From Fagopyrum homotropicum (Eukaryota; Streptophyta; Magnoliopsida; Caryophyllales; Polygonaceae): 64,000 nt of DNA. The stretch lies in the NCBI GenBank assembly GCA_033239125.1, contig BSWB01000001.1:8568501-8632500 (forward strand), written 5' to 3'. The notes under the pieces are model-generated. The model saw only the letters and a program-made list of their open reading frames with translations, searched no databases and was not told the DNA's origin. Position 1 is the first letter of the stretch; every line of letters begins with the position of its first letter. The translations under genes were made by a program, and so were the position numbers. Positions 41,876 through 54,664 of the stretch are shown here, one piece after another.

Positions 41876-44662
41876 TGGCATTGTCGCCTTGGACACATAC
41901 CATTTGAACAACTTTCTTTTATTACTTCCATTCATACATACAAGAAGCATGATATTTGTCAAATATGTCCCCAAGCAAAGCAAACAAGAAAACCTTTTCC
42001 TACCTCTACTACTCGAACCATTAATCCCTTTGATCTCATTCATGTTGACACTTGGGGACCATACCGACAACATACGTATAATGGCTTCAAATTTTTTCTA
42101 ACCATTGTCGATGACTTTACCAAGTGCACATGGACCTATCTCATGGCACATAAGAGCAATGCTCTTAGCATCCTCCAATCCTTCACAACCTTAATAGCCA
42201 CTCAATTTCATTCCAAAATCAAAATCATACGTACAGACAATGCACTTGAATTTTCAAGTCAAGCTGCATTACAATTTTACCACACCAATGGCATTCTACA
42301 CCAAACCTCTTGCTCTTATACCCCTCAACAAAATGGAGTAGTTGAACGTAAACATCGGCATATACTTGAGGTAGCTCGTTCCCTTTTTCACCAATCTAAA
42401 ATTCCATTAGAATACTGGGGTGAGTGTATACTTACTGCCACATACATTATCAACCGCTGCCCCTTACCTACCCTCAATAACAAGTCTCCTCTTGAATTGT
42501 TATTCCATACACCTCCCATTTACTCTCATCTTCGTGTTTTTGGTTGCTTTTGCTTTGTTAGCACCAAGAAGCCTGGACGAGACAAGTTTGCCCCAAGAGC
42601 TACTCCCTGCATTTTCCTTGGCTACCCCTATGGTCAAAAAGGATTCAAAGTACTAGACCTCCAATATCGAGTTGTTTTTACATCTCGAGATGTCACATTT
42701 CATGAACATATATTCCCTTTTCGAAATTCTACAAACCTACAAAATCCCTCTCTTCTTCCTATTCCAAATTCTTCATTTGATGCTAATATTTTTTTACCAA
42801 ACAATACTTCAGAACTTACAACCACTACTTCAGAAAATCCCATACCATGCACTACCATTCCATCCACTTCTACCCTTGTTACCACCCATATATCTCAATT
42901 AACAACTCCCACAGATACATCTCTTGTCATTCCTACATCTCCTCACCCTTCTACACGTAGGTCATCTCGACCTCATAATCCTCCCCCTTACCTTCGAGAC
43001 TTTGTCTGCTCATATAGCTCTTCGATGCCACCATCGTTAGGTATGCTTTCTCCTCCATTATTGCCTACCTCTCATCATGCCTTTCTTTCATCATTATCTT
43101 CATATGTTGAGCCCACATCTTATCTAGAAGCTTCAAAAGATCCTCACTGGGTTGCAACCATGGAAACAGAATTTAAAGCTCTCCAGAACAACCACACCTG
43201 GGATCTCACACCTCTTCCTTCCAACAAAAAGGCTATCGGTTGTAAGTGGATCTATAAGGTCAAACTCAAAGCAGATGGTACCCTTGAGAGATACAAGGCG
43301 AGGCTGGTTGCTAAAGGCTTCACACAACAAGCCGGTATTGATTATCATGAGACGTTTTCACCGGTTGTAAAGATGACCACAATCCGTTCTATCATAGCTA
43401 TTGCATCTGCTAAGTCCTGGACATTACATCAGCTTGATGTAAACAATGCATTCCTACATGGTGCTCTTCATGAAGATGTATATATGAAGACACCTCCAGG
43501 AATCCCTAATCCCTTGTCCTTAGTTTGTAAACTCAGGAAGTCACTATATGGCCTTAAGCAAGCCTCTCGTCAATGGTTTCATCGCCTCACCACAACCCTC
43601 ATTACACGAGGTTACAAGCAGTCTAAAAATGACTATTCCCTATTCACTAAACGTGATGGTATCCTGGTGACAATTATAGCAATTTACGTTGATGACTTGC
43701 TTATTACAAGGTCTTATACAACTGAGATATCTAATCTGAAGCAGTATCTTGATGACACCTTTAGTGTCAAAGATCTGGGCATCCTTCATTATTTCCTGGG
43801 GCTTGAAGTCAGCTATTCCCCCACTGGTATTGTGTTGTCACAAAAGAAGTTTACTTTGGAGTTGTTACATGCTGCTGATGTTTCAGATTTAAAGCCTACT
43901 ACCACACCATTGCCTCTAAACACTAAGTTATTACCCAATGAAGGCACTCCCATTGACAATGCGTCTCACTATCGTTGTCTAGTGGGCAAGCTCAATTTTC
44001 TGACACATACCAGGCCTGACTTATGCTTTGCAGTACAATACCTAAGTCAATTCATGCAGAATCCTTGTTCTTCTCACATGCTAGCTCTGCAACATACTCT
44101 CAGGTACGTTCAAGGAACCATTGGTCATGGAGTTGTGTTACATGGTTGTGAAACACCTACTCTATTAGCCTACACTGACTCGGACTGGGCTACTTGTCCC
44201 ACCTCACGTCGGTCAGTTGGTGGTTTTGTCATTCTTCTTGGAAAAGCTCCTGTGAGTTGGAAGTCCAAAAAACAAAGCACTGTGTCCAGAAGCTCTGCAG
44301 AAGAGGAATATAGAGCTATGGCAAATGTAGCAGCTGAATTAACTTGGCTAGTTCGTTTACTTGATGATATTGGTGTTAAACCTGCTCAACCCATTAGCCT
44401 ATACTGTGACAATGCCTCAGCTATTCAAATTGCCCACAATCCAGTTTTCCATGAGCGAACTAAACATATTGAGATAGACTGCCATTTCACCAAGGACAAA
44501 ATCATGGAAGGGTTGCTTGAACTCAAACATATCTCTACTTCAAGTCAACTAGCAGATGTATTCACAAAAATTCTACCATCTATTCCACAGAATTCAATGC
44601 TTGACAAGCTCGGAATGGATAGGTCATCCAATTCCAATCTTGCGGGGGGGGGGGGGGGGTAA
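41876..44662 (+). pseudogene. Copia pol: integrase, reverse transcriptase, RNase H
   Basis: The pol frame is open from the pre-integrase finger (WHCRLGHIPFEQL) at about 41876 to a TAA at 44660. Landmarks are IRTDNALEFSS and VVERKHRHILEVA (integrase D and E), the IFLGYPYGQKGFKVLD fold, the RT core (YKARLVAKGFTQQ, DVNNAFLHG, YGLKQASRQWF, IYVDDLLIT), and RNase H (AYTDSDWATC, SRSSAEEEYRAM, CDNASAIQIA). No internal stop is seen in about 920 codons, unusual for a copy whose LTRs differ by about 4%. Without protease and full gag it cannot act alone. The stop codon falls at the first base of the 3' LTR, after codons made of the G run. Confidence 0.88.
44644..44659 (+). other. Copia polypurine tract, a run of 16 G
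   Basis: The stretch directly before the 3' LTR is a pure G homopolymer. It takes the place of the usual mixed A/G tract. Its length may be a sequencing or assembly artefact. Confidence 0.75.
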
Positions 44663-44849
44663 TGAAGGAAGTACACGTGTATAAATAGGGACCATTCATT
44701 CTGTAATAGAAAGTTGGTACAACTGTTCACATTTTGTAAAAATACACACGCATATCTCATGAATAAAGTCGCTTTTACAGAATATTCATTTTACAAAGAA
44801 TGAGCTCTCTCTTCCTCTCTCAAATCATCTCTGTATACACATTATAACA
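44660..44849 (+). repeat. Copia 3' LTR
   Basis: 190 bp, about seven differences from the 5' LTR, followed by the aaaac duplication. Confidence 0.92.
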
Positions 44850-45125
44850 AAAACTAACATCATTGACGAGGACGATTACATTATAAAACAACAACAAAAG
44901 GACAACAACTCTACCAAAAGGGAAAAACACGATATTAAGTGGGATAAACCAAAACCTGATTTTCATAAACTTAACTTTGATGGATCAAAACCCGATTTAG
45001 GAGTAACATTCATCGGTTTAGTGATTCCGAATCACTATAAAGAGGTTGTTAACCTCGATGCTAAAAAAATAACTTCAACTCAGTAATAAAGGTGAAGCTT
45101 TTGTCTTAGAACTAGCTTAAAAAGA

Positions 45126-46684
45126 GGCTATCAAATTGAAGATAAAAATATCGAAATCGAGTGGGACATTATGTGTGTTATCAAGACACTCAAAGGTTTG
45201 TGGAGCTATCCATGAGAGGTCGAGGTGATTTTATCAGACTCCAGACATAATCTTTGTTTCTTTGACGAAGTCGAGACCATACATGTTTTTTGAGAAATTA
45301 GTTGTTTTGTTGACTATTTGACTAAGTTGGAAATCTCGACCCTAACACCAATTTTTCTGATGGTCCCAAACTTCCCGTTCTCATCTGCAAAAATTCTTTG
45401 GGTTGAACTGCCTTTAAGAGGTAAAACAACTTAACTGCTTTCCGTTATAAAAAAAACTCCATGAAATAATCTTTCTATCGTTTTCAAAACGTTGTGGAAA
45501 GTCTACCGCATTTACAACGTCTCTTACTAGGGCATTACAAGACAACGTTTTAAAACACCATCAAAGGTCTTCCATGAAGTTTTTCAAACGCCTTGAAAGC
45601 ATGTTTGTTGATGTTTTGCATACGAGATCTTCTTAGATGTTTCGGGTTTGTTTACTTGTTCATTTGTGCATAAGACTTGACCATATTTGTAGCTAGAGTG
45701 ATACTACCCTTCTCTTCAAGTGTTATGTTTTGTTGTTACCATTGGACATGGTGTGCTTTGTGCAACTTGTGCTACCTCCAAGGGTCGTTCAGTTTGCTGT
45801 CATGCATCGGTATGATTTCATTGGGAGCCAAGGAGCTCAACTTGTCAAACTTTGGTTTCTAAAGGAATAAGCAAGCCCCCCACTATAGATGGTCAAGCGA
45901 GTATATCTGGAAAGTATGCTTACCACAGAGTTCCATTCATTACCTTGTATGCTTGTTTGTGTTTCCACCTTGAGTATTTTATGTCTTGTAATTCTTATTA
46001 TTGCTTGTCTTGATCATACCATGCCTTGTAATGCTTTGTATCATTTGACATATCATCCTCCGTGCATAGACTTTACAATTTGGTGTTCGGTTAACAAATA
46101 CTACCCAAGTAATCTCTAGATCATGAAACATGCCTTGCATCTCCTATATCCCAATCATACGATTTAATCATTTATTTTTCTTAACTTGCTAGCATTGGTT
46201 TGGGAGGATCAACCCCTTAACCTAATTATTTCCTTTATTATTTTCCTTTGTTTTACTTTCACCACTTTGATACTTGTTACTTGATCACCCTCACATTTTC
46301 TTTGATCCATGATCAAGCATATATTGATTGTTACTTGCTACATCACGTTGCTTGAACGATTGACGAACAATGTGCAATTCGTTATAAAATTCGGCCCTAT
46401 GCGATGAATAATGTACTACATTAACAATAGCCGTACGCTTGCGGTTCTTTGTCCATCACGACTATTAGGGTTTACAACGTCTTTGACACAAAACTCGACA
46501 CCTCGCTACCTTCTTTAAGACCAAAGCCCATGTCATTGCCCCACAATCCCGACTCTACATTTATTGCGTCCCACTTTACTTGCCTTCTCGTGAGTACACG
46601 TTTCTCATTTATCTCTGTCATGTCTTGCTATCTGTCATCTTTGCTACTTTCAACACATTAAAAACGGTGCTCATTTTTTTTTCC
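45126..46684. other. Intergenic region upstream of the FMO gene
   Basis: About 1.5 kb with no recognisable gene or clear repeat. Short open frames lack domains. The FMO promoter should lie at its right end. I could not pick out a convincing TATA box. Confidence 0.5.
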
Positions 46685-49505
46685 ATGGAGAAGAAGGTGG
46701 CGATAGTAGGCGGCGGTATAAGCGGCCTATTAGCATGCAAGTACGCCCTCACAAAAGGCTACCACCCAGTCGTCTTCGAGTCACAGAGCCAACTCGGCGG
46801 CGTCTGGACCAACACCCTTGAAACCACCAGGCTTCAAACTCCGAGAGTCTTCTTTCAATTCTCTGATTATCCATGGCCGTCATCAACGGAAGACATGAAT
46901 CCAACAGGAGAAGAAGTGCTCCACTATCTTCACTCCTACGCCGACCACTTCTCTCTCTTGAATCACTTCCGGTTCAACACTAAGGTCCTGACAATCCGAT
47001 TCGATGGCGCTTCGGAGCAACAGATGGCGGCTTGGAGGCTCTGGAATTCCACCGGCGAGGGATTTGGTAACAACGGGAAATGGACACTTCTGGTTCAACA
47101 CATTCCTATTCAATCTCAACAAGTATCTATCCAATCGTTTTCTCTATCGATCATTCATATAGTTTCATTTATGAATAGATTGTCGTTGGGTTTTCATTAG
47201 ATTATAAAATTAAGAACAATAAAGGCTGTCCTTAACTCCTTATCCCTCACATGACTGACAAAAGATAAGATTTTGAGCTTTTTGTTTGATTTCGTTTCTG
47301 CTCCTTATCCCTGACATGAATGGAATCATCGGTTCTTAGGCCATGTACAATTGTCTGGTTTTAAAACCCCATTTTTCACTTTCATGGTTTCTTTAACTCT
47401 ATATTTATTTACGCAACATGTTTATATATATTTAACATATTAGATAAAACTACTAATTTTTTATATGAGTATATTTATTTTATGTGCAAATATTTGTTTT
47501 CTTTTCATGGATTTTGTAAAATCTAAGTGAAGAGTTATGGTAGATATTCCTTAAAAGTTAGTTTATTTTTATGTGTAATGTCTTGCAATATATTAATTTT
47601 TATTAATTTTAATCTGAAAAATTTATTAAATTTATAATAAATATTAATATAATTATTAAATTTATACCTGACTTATATTAATTTTTTAATAGGTATTTAT
47701 TTATTTAAATATATTCAATATTAAGCTCTATGGATAGAGAAAAATAAATAAAAAAATAAATTATAAATATTAAAAAAATATTTTTCAACAAAAACTATTT
47801 ATTTCAAACTACAACATTAAATTTGTTATAAGTGAAAAATAGTTATAAACCTAATACTTTTTGTTTAAACATGTAGTGTTTTTCTCTAACATGTGGCAAA
47901 GTTTTGTTTAGTAAACTAAAATAAAGTAATTTTGATTCACTAAAAATCTGGACAAGAATAAAATGAATCCAAACAAGTCCTAACATCTATTCTCTCCTTG
48001 TTTCTAACTTTGTTTCTATCTTCCAAATGTCAGAAAAGTTTTGAACCATTTTAAACACTATTCCTACAAGATCAATTATATTTAATTGTTTAGATGTCCA
48101 CAATGTGGGTGGTCTTATGGCTTCTACATTTTTAAAAATATATAAGTTATTTTGATTTTTCTTTCATCTAAATATTAAGGGCATTTATTTTTTATTTAGT
48201 TTATAAACCTAATTTTATTTTAATTGATTTATCTTCTTACGAGTTTTATAAACTCTGAGTTTATTTTTTATTGATATATTTCAGTTTATTTGAGTTTATA
48301 AACCAATAAAAATAAACTTTTCAGGTCAAAATTAAATTATTTTTGCTAGAATGAGTTGATTTTAGGACTTGTTTTTCCATTGCAATATTCTTTTTTTATC
48401 CTGTATATTCAATATTATTTTTTGACTTTTTAGGAGTATAAGTGTCTTCTGAAATAAAATAAACCCTAAAAAGAAACACTAAATAAACAAGATTTATTTA
48501 TATAAAGCTGGTGATAAATAAACCTAAAAATAAAGTATAAAGCCATATAAACTCATTTATTAAAAACAAACCCGTAAAAAGCACTCTACGAGTAAACAAA
48601 CCCTAATATAAACGAAGATAGAAATTAGAACTTTTAGAATGGTAGACATAAGTTTTTATAAAATATAAATTACTTCAGATTTTCTGATGACATCTCGTCA
48701 CTTAAATTCCAACCCCATTTTATTGAGATTTGTCAATTTTTGTAACCGAATGATTGAGAACGGTCGATTTTCGTCTTTATTCATACCATGGAGTGGAATT
48801 TTGATACAACGACTATAAAATTACATTTTATAGGAGATGCAATTTGACTTCGTGATACTTTGCATCGGACGATTTAGCGACGTACCAAACATACCGGAGT
48901 TCCCGGACGGGAAGGGTCCGGAAGTATTCCGAGGGAAGGTGATGCACTCGAAGGACTTGTCGGCTTTGGACAACAAGGCTGCTAGGGAGTTGGTTGAAGG
49001 CAAGCGAGTGGTGGTCGTTGGCTTTCAGAAATCAGCTCTTGATGTTGCCAATCAATGCACCTTAACAAATGGTAACTTTCTATTGTCATAAGCCTTGCTG
49101 CACGCTCATTGCTTGCTCTTGCTCTTGCCTCACTATTGGATGGAGATTTTCATTTAGATTAATGTAGATAGAGATTGTTGGAAATTAATCTCCAATAATC
49201 TTGTGGAAAGAAATCTATATAAGTTGTTTTAATACTCTAATTTATAATATTCATCAAATACCAAACAAATTTGTTCTATTTTATCTAAATTAATACCTTT
49301 TATAAAGTTATTAGTTCTACCATTGTTCGTTATACAAGTTTTATAAATTGTAGTGAATCAAGAAAAATTACTCATTCCACTTTTAGTTTTTTTAATATGT
49401 ATATTAATATATTGGGTGGGTATCCCTTAATGGACCACTGTAAATACCCTATCCGAACATAGGCGAAGCCGAACCGAAAACCTAACATTTCAAAAAAAAT
49501 AAAAT

Positions 49506-49546
<41 letters not shown>

Positions 49547-51881
49547 GCCTTCTATTTTTTTTGGTAATTATTAATACCTTCTATAAATTTGTTTATCAAT
49601 CTTCGTTTATTAGTTCTATTTTCAAAACACTATTTACTCTTATTTTCATATAACTTTTCATGTTCTACCATTGTTTTTATAGAAAAAATTTAAATTGTAG
49701 TGAATTAAGAAATATTATACATTCCACTTTTAGTTTTTTTTATTTATTTTTTTTATATATGTGATTTTTTCTCTAATGCTAAATATTATGAATTGAACAT
49801 TCTAGATTTTTAAACTAGAGAGTTGTTTAGATAAAACAAATCATTTCAATACGAAATGTAGGAAATAAACGTCCATAATACACAAACCATTAATTATAAA
49901 TTTTGATTAGCTTTATCTCAATATTTTTAAAATATAAATACTATACATTAAATACTATATATTATTATTTATAACCCACCAAAAAAATTATTTAACATAA
50001 TTACAATAAACTTAGTATATATGTATGAGATATTTTTAATATTTTATATTTTAAAATAATTATTAATATAATTTAAAACAAGAAGACGGGCACCCGGCCC
50101 GGTCTAATGGGAGAGTGCGGTCACTAGTCTAGCCCAAAAGCTGAACTCAATCCGGACAAACGAATAAAAAAAAACTAACCCATCTTACTTCCACCCATTT
50201 TATACAAATCAATCAATCACCTCCTCCCCTACAAGTCACGTCCATCCACCCATTTAATACAAATATATCCCTTTATCCCCTTCCCCCTTCACCCAAAATG
50301 GGTGGAAATATAATTGCCCAAAAAACTTGTATAAAGTCCGATCTGAATTAGGTCCGACCCAGACTCGGTAGATTTACTCATTGGATTATTTAAATGATTG
50401 GAAATGACAGGAAAGGAGAAACCTTGCCATCTTTTATACAGAACTCCCCGTTGGAATGTTCCAGACTTTTCTGCATGGGGTTTGCCTTATACTTACATCT
50501 ACTTCAACCGCTTTTCTGAGTTGTTACTTCACAAGCCTGGTGAAGGACTCTTTCATAGCCTTCTTGCCACAACGCTTTCACCTATTGTGAGTATAACATA
50601 GCTACCTGCTGTAAATCTTGAAAAGGATGAATCAACTATAAATATACATGATGTTTACGTCCATTGCAGCGATGGATGATCAATAAGTTTGTCGAGAGCG
50701 ATATAAAACAAAGATGCCCTCTCGAGAAGTATGGAGTCGTACCACGACACGATTTTCTCGAGGCGGCTTCTTCTTGTGTGTTTGCTATAGCTCCCCAAGG
50801 GTTTTATGATCATGTAGATGAAGGAAGCATTGTGTTAAAGAATGCTAAGAAGTTGAGCTTTTGTGAAGAAGGTGTTGTTGTAGAAGGAGAAGAGGAAAAG
50901 CCTATTGAAGCTGAGTTGGTCATCCTTGCAACAGGCTTCAAGGGAGACCAAAAGCTAAGAGATATCTTTGCCTCTTCAATGTTTCAAGATTGCATCATGG
51001 GGTCTCCTAACTCCATTCTTCCACTCTACAGGTTCTTAACTAATCAACTCCCTTACTTAAATTCATTTTGTGGCAATCTAAAGTCAATGGTGTTATATGA
51101 GCCGAGCTACTCAAGCTCAAGGGTGTTATATGAGCCGAGCTATTCAAGCTCAGATCATGCACTCAAACTAGTTCACTTTCTAAACGAGTGAGCATGTTTT
51201 CGAATAACATTCCTAAATATGAATTGATAAGTCATCCTTTACTAAGGTTGTAATTTAGGTGAGTTACTAGAGCTTGGCTCGGATCGAACTCGTTTACTTT
51301 CTAGACGAGTTGAATATGAGCATCTTTTTATGCCGGATTAAAATTCAGGCTCAACATGAACATATCCCAAAGCTTAACAACCCTAAAATGATCAATGAGA
51401 TGATCTACTCGAATTCAGCTAGGTTAAATGTGCTCAAAAAAAGTTTCGGCCCGAAATGCATTGAGTTCAAATCGAAAATAAACGAGTTGAACACAAGCAT
51501 ACCTGAAGTAGGGTTCTAATTTGTGTAAATTGTAGGCAATGCATTCATCCTCGCATCCCACAACTAGCTGTTATTGGATACTCGGAGAGCTTATCAAACT
51601 TGTACACGTCGGAGATGAGATGCCGTTGGCTCGTAGAGTTACTCGACGGCACATTTAAGCTACCTGAGATCAAGGAGATGGAGAAGGATATCTCAAGATG
51701 GGAGAAATACATGAAGAGATACGCACCTAATCACTATCGAAGAGCATGCATTGGAATACTGCATATATGGTATAATGATGAATTGTGCAAGGATATGGGT
51801 TGGAACCCTAATAGGAAGAAAGGATGGTTTTCTGAACTATTTGAGCCATATGGACCAGGGGACTACGCCAATTCTTCTTGA
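46685..51881 (+). CDS. Flavin-containing monooxygenase, FMO1-like, complete
   Basis: Five exons (46685-47122, 48834-49071, 50411-50586, 50670-51031, 51536-51881) with GT-AG introns join in frame to 519 aa, close to plant FMO1 (about 530). FMOs use FAD, NADPH and oxygen to add oxygen to soft nucleophiles; Arabidopsis FMO1 N-hydroxylates pipecolic acid in systemic acquired resistance. Visible motifs are the FAD dinucleotide fold VAIVGGGISGLLA (residues 5-17), WTNTLETTRLQTPR, the FMO signature FRGKVMHSKDLSAL, the NADPH-binding VVVVGFQKSALDVA, and LATGFKGD near residue 380. The first Met was chosen because the FAD fold begins four residues later. The second glycine-rich motif reads GFQKSA in place of the more common GxGxSA/G. 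Exact substrate is inferred only. A truncated copy lies 9.6 kb downstream. Confidence 0.9.
49509..49543. repeat. (TA)n microsatellite in FMO intron 2
   Basis: About 17 TA units. Intron 2 is 1.3 kb, AT-rich, with no other feature I can support. Confidence 0.85.
51089..51153 (+). repeat. 33-bp tandem duplication in FMO intron 4
   Basis: Two units of GGTGTTATATGAGCCGAGCT plus ATTCAAGCTCA-like sequence follow each other with one difference at the junction and one inside. They lie in the intron between 51032 and 51535 and keep an accidental open frame. Confidence 0.85.
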
Positions 51882-52129
51882 TATGCATCATTGTTTTTGA
51901 TGAACCAATAATATTATCACGTATGTTTTGGACACATTTTATGGGTTTTTTTTGGACATTATATTAGTGCAAAATTGTTGTTGAGACGGGGTTTATTTTA
52001 ACATATTATCTTGCTATCTTTATAAATAGTAGGCATGGCAGAGAAGGGAATTTGACAATGGCATTCCTTTTTTTTTTTTGTTTGAAAATTTAATTGTATT
52101 GAGAAGGGGAGAATTTGACAATGGCCTTC

Positions 52130-54664
52130 CAATGGTGCTCAATGTGCATCTTGGTGGCTCTGATGGCTTCACCGGCACAGTCAATCGCTCTAGTGAAGGT
52201 GTTATTGAACACTAGAATATGCCTTGCTTTCCAAACAAAGTAGATGAAGGAGGTAATAGAAGCAATCCGGATGCTATCCAGTAGATTGTGCTAAGCGTTA
52301 GGCCTAGAGCTGAGCCAAGACCACACGTTATAGATATAGGGAGATGGGTAGGGAACTCTAGTCCACCTAGAGAGAATATCGAGTACAAGGGAAGCATAGC
52401 TGCAATGGTGCCATAGGTGATCGTCGTCTTCAGTCATACAGTTGCAAAGCTTACAAATATCGTTATCAACAAGGTTCCACTGCTTAATCTTAAACAAAGT
52501 CGGAAGCCGCTTGTGATAAGCAATCCAGGAGATGTAGCAACACTTAGAGATATTTGACTTGAGCCAGATAGTCTTATAGAGATTTGGCAGGTTCAGAGGG
52601 GGGCCGGGGTTAAAGATAACATACGCTAACTTAGGGGAGAAAGAGCCGTTAGGGTAAGAGAAGGAGCTACGGATGGGGATACCATTAGAGGGAGGTGGCA
52701 GCTCGTCCCTAACCTTGAGAAGACTCTTCCAGAAGAAACTGTGGTGTGGTTTAGGGTTGCAACTCCAGATACTCCTGCCTTTTAGAATATGTCGTTCAAT
52801 TCAATGGATCCAGAGGTTATCGCAACCTCGATCAATGTCATATATTAGGCGGACAAGGGAGACTTTGTTCCTAGCAGCAAGGTCAGGAAAACCTAGACCG
52901 CCCACAACCTTCACAATGCAGATAGTGGACCAGGCAATAAGAGCTCGATTGTTGTTCTCTTTTCTAGACCAAAAGAAAGAGCGGATGAGAGACTGAACCT
53001 TACTCAGAACCGTAGCAAGGAGCAGGAACATGGAGCTCCAATAATGATTAATCGAGTAGAGAATGGATTTATAAGCTGGGCTCTCCCTGCGTAGGTCAAG
53101 GTTTTGGCAATCCAGGACTGGATTCTCTTGGTGATCTTATGAATGAGGGGGGGGGGGGCAGTCCGTTATAGCTAATCTCCTACTATCAATGGCACCACGA
53201 GATAAAGGAAGGGTAAGGTACCAATGGACATACCCGTAAGATTAGAAGCCTGATCCTGGTCAGAAGGGCTCATCCCCCCAATGACAAGCGAGGACTTGGA
53301 AGGGTTAATTCTAAGTCCATAGACAGCTCCAAATTCATCAAGGGTATCTTTGAGGATTTTGATGGAGGGAATGTCACCTCTACAAAGCATCAGGAGGTCA
53401 TCGGCAAAGGACATGTGAGTTATGGTTGGAGACGTACATTTTGGGTGATGGTTGAACTCAGGGTTTGTGGTGCTTTGGTGGAGGATTTGGGATAGGTATT
53501 CCATTTCGATTGTGAAGAGAGGTGGGGAGAGAGGCATCCTTGACGTAGCCCTCTACTACCTTTGAAGTGCCCTCGAAGGATGCCATTGATGTTGATTGAA
53601 AACAAGGGGGGTAGAGATACACTCCCTGATCAATTTAGAGAAGTGCTCCGGAAAGCCCATATTAAGAAGACAGTGCATGGTGAACTCATGGTTGATCGTG
53701 TCAAAGACTTTGGAAATATCAACTTTCATAGCGGCTCTAGGAGAGATGTGTTCCATACCATATTTGTTGAGTATCTCTTGGCAAATTAACACATTATGCT
53801 TAATGGACCTGTTGGAAACATAAGCACTCTGGTTGGGGCTGATGATGTGAGGAAGGACCGTGTTAATACGGGCAGAGAGGACCTTAAAAATTGTTTTGTA
53901 GATGGTATTGCAGCATGAAATGGGCCTGCAATCAAATGGAGCTAGGGGGTTATTAGTTTTTGCAATAAGAGAAACTGAGGTATGATTAACCTGTTTCAAA
54001 AGTCTCCCGTGAGTGAAGAAGTCAAGAATAGCTTCAGTGAAGTCCCTTTGAGTGGTGGCCCATGTAGATTTGAAGAAGACGGAATTGAAGTCATCAGGTC
54101 CCGGAGATTTGTTATCCTCAATGCTAAAGAGAAGATTCTTGATTTCATCAGGGGTAACTTGCTTGTCAAGAGATGTAATGTCGTCCTGGTTGAGATGAGG
54201 AAGCTGAGTACCAGGGAAGGTGTTGGAGGTGGGTTGCGTTGGGGGGTTGAGGAATCTACTGAAGTGATCGACAAATGTGGTATCTATAGTGTGAGAGTCG
54301 TTGGAGATGGTGCCATCTGGGGTGCGAATAGTGTTGATACGGTGAGCACAACGTCTAGATTTGATACCCCTGAAGAAATAGGAGGAGCATTGGTCGCCAT
54401 GGGCAATCCAGTTTGCTTTGGAGAGCTGGGCCAAGGTAGTGTGGAAGGAAAGGATGTTGGAATTCAAGGAGGATGAGAGCCTGCGTTCGTCCTCCTGGAG
54501 CGACATGTCATGGAGATTTACGTTCAGCTGATCATGTATGGTGTGGAGGAGCCTTCTATTCTCGATAATGTTAGAATGGATCTCTTCAAGCTTCATACTT
54601 TGGAACTTTTTAAGCTTTGGCTTGAGAAGCTTGAGCTTCCTTGAAAGCTTGTACATGGCATTAC
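52130..54664 (-). pseudogene. LINE ORF2, reverse transcriptase and C-terminal part
   Basis: Reading down from 54664: NAMYKLSRKLKLLKPKLKKF, then SKANWIAHGDQCSSYFFRGI, then RT blocks with SLIAKTNNPLAPFDCRPISC, NQSAYVSNRSI, and MKVDISKVFDTINHEF. After a frameshift comes GLRQGCLSPHL, and then the catalytic FADDLLMLCRGD at about 53408-53373. Further fragments give IRSFFWSRKENN and the zinc-finger CKLCNCMTEDDDHLWHHC (about 52463-52410). The coding sequence is broken into at least five frames. LINE RT copies the RNA at a nicked target. This copy is dead. Confidence 0.85.

Larger units (their letters stand above)
41038..44849 (+). mobile_element. Copia LTR retrotransposon with an internal deletion
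   Basis: Two 190-bp LTRs (41038-41227, 44660-44849) are flanked by the duplication aaaac (41033-41037 and 44850-44854). They differ at about seven positions (near 4%), so it is much older than the Gypsy elements. Both LTRs begin TAATGAAGG and end TATAACA; the usual TG start appears as TA in both. A Met-tRNA primer site follows the 5' LTR, and a run of 16 G precedes the 3' LTR. The gag tail, zinc knuckle and protease are deleted, while integrase, RT and RNase H remain open. It is inserted in a LINE relic. Confidence 0.93.
40725..45125 (+). pseudogene. LINE relic (C-terminal zinc finger and RNase H part), split by a Copia element
   Basis: Left of the Copia insertion the plus strand reads LFHLLIDCPFN and then IWWSIWFFRNKIIFSNE, as in the C-terminal region of plant LINE reverse transcriptases. 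Right of it (44855 on) it reads WDKPKPDFHKLNFDGSKPD, the start of an RNase H-like domain. Removing the Copia (with one aaaac copy) rejoins the two sides. Stops and frameshifts abound, so it is an old relic. No 5' half is visible in the window. Confidence 0.65.

Noticed and set aside
53982..54476. Plus-strand 164-aa open frame
   Set aside because: It is antisense to the LINE reverse transcriptase, whose motifs are clear on the minus strand.
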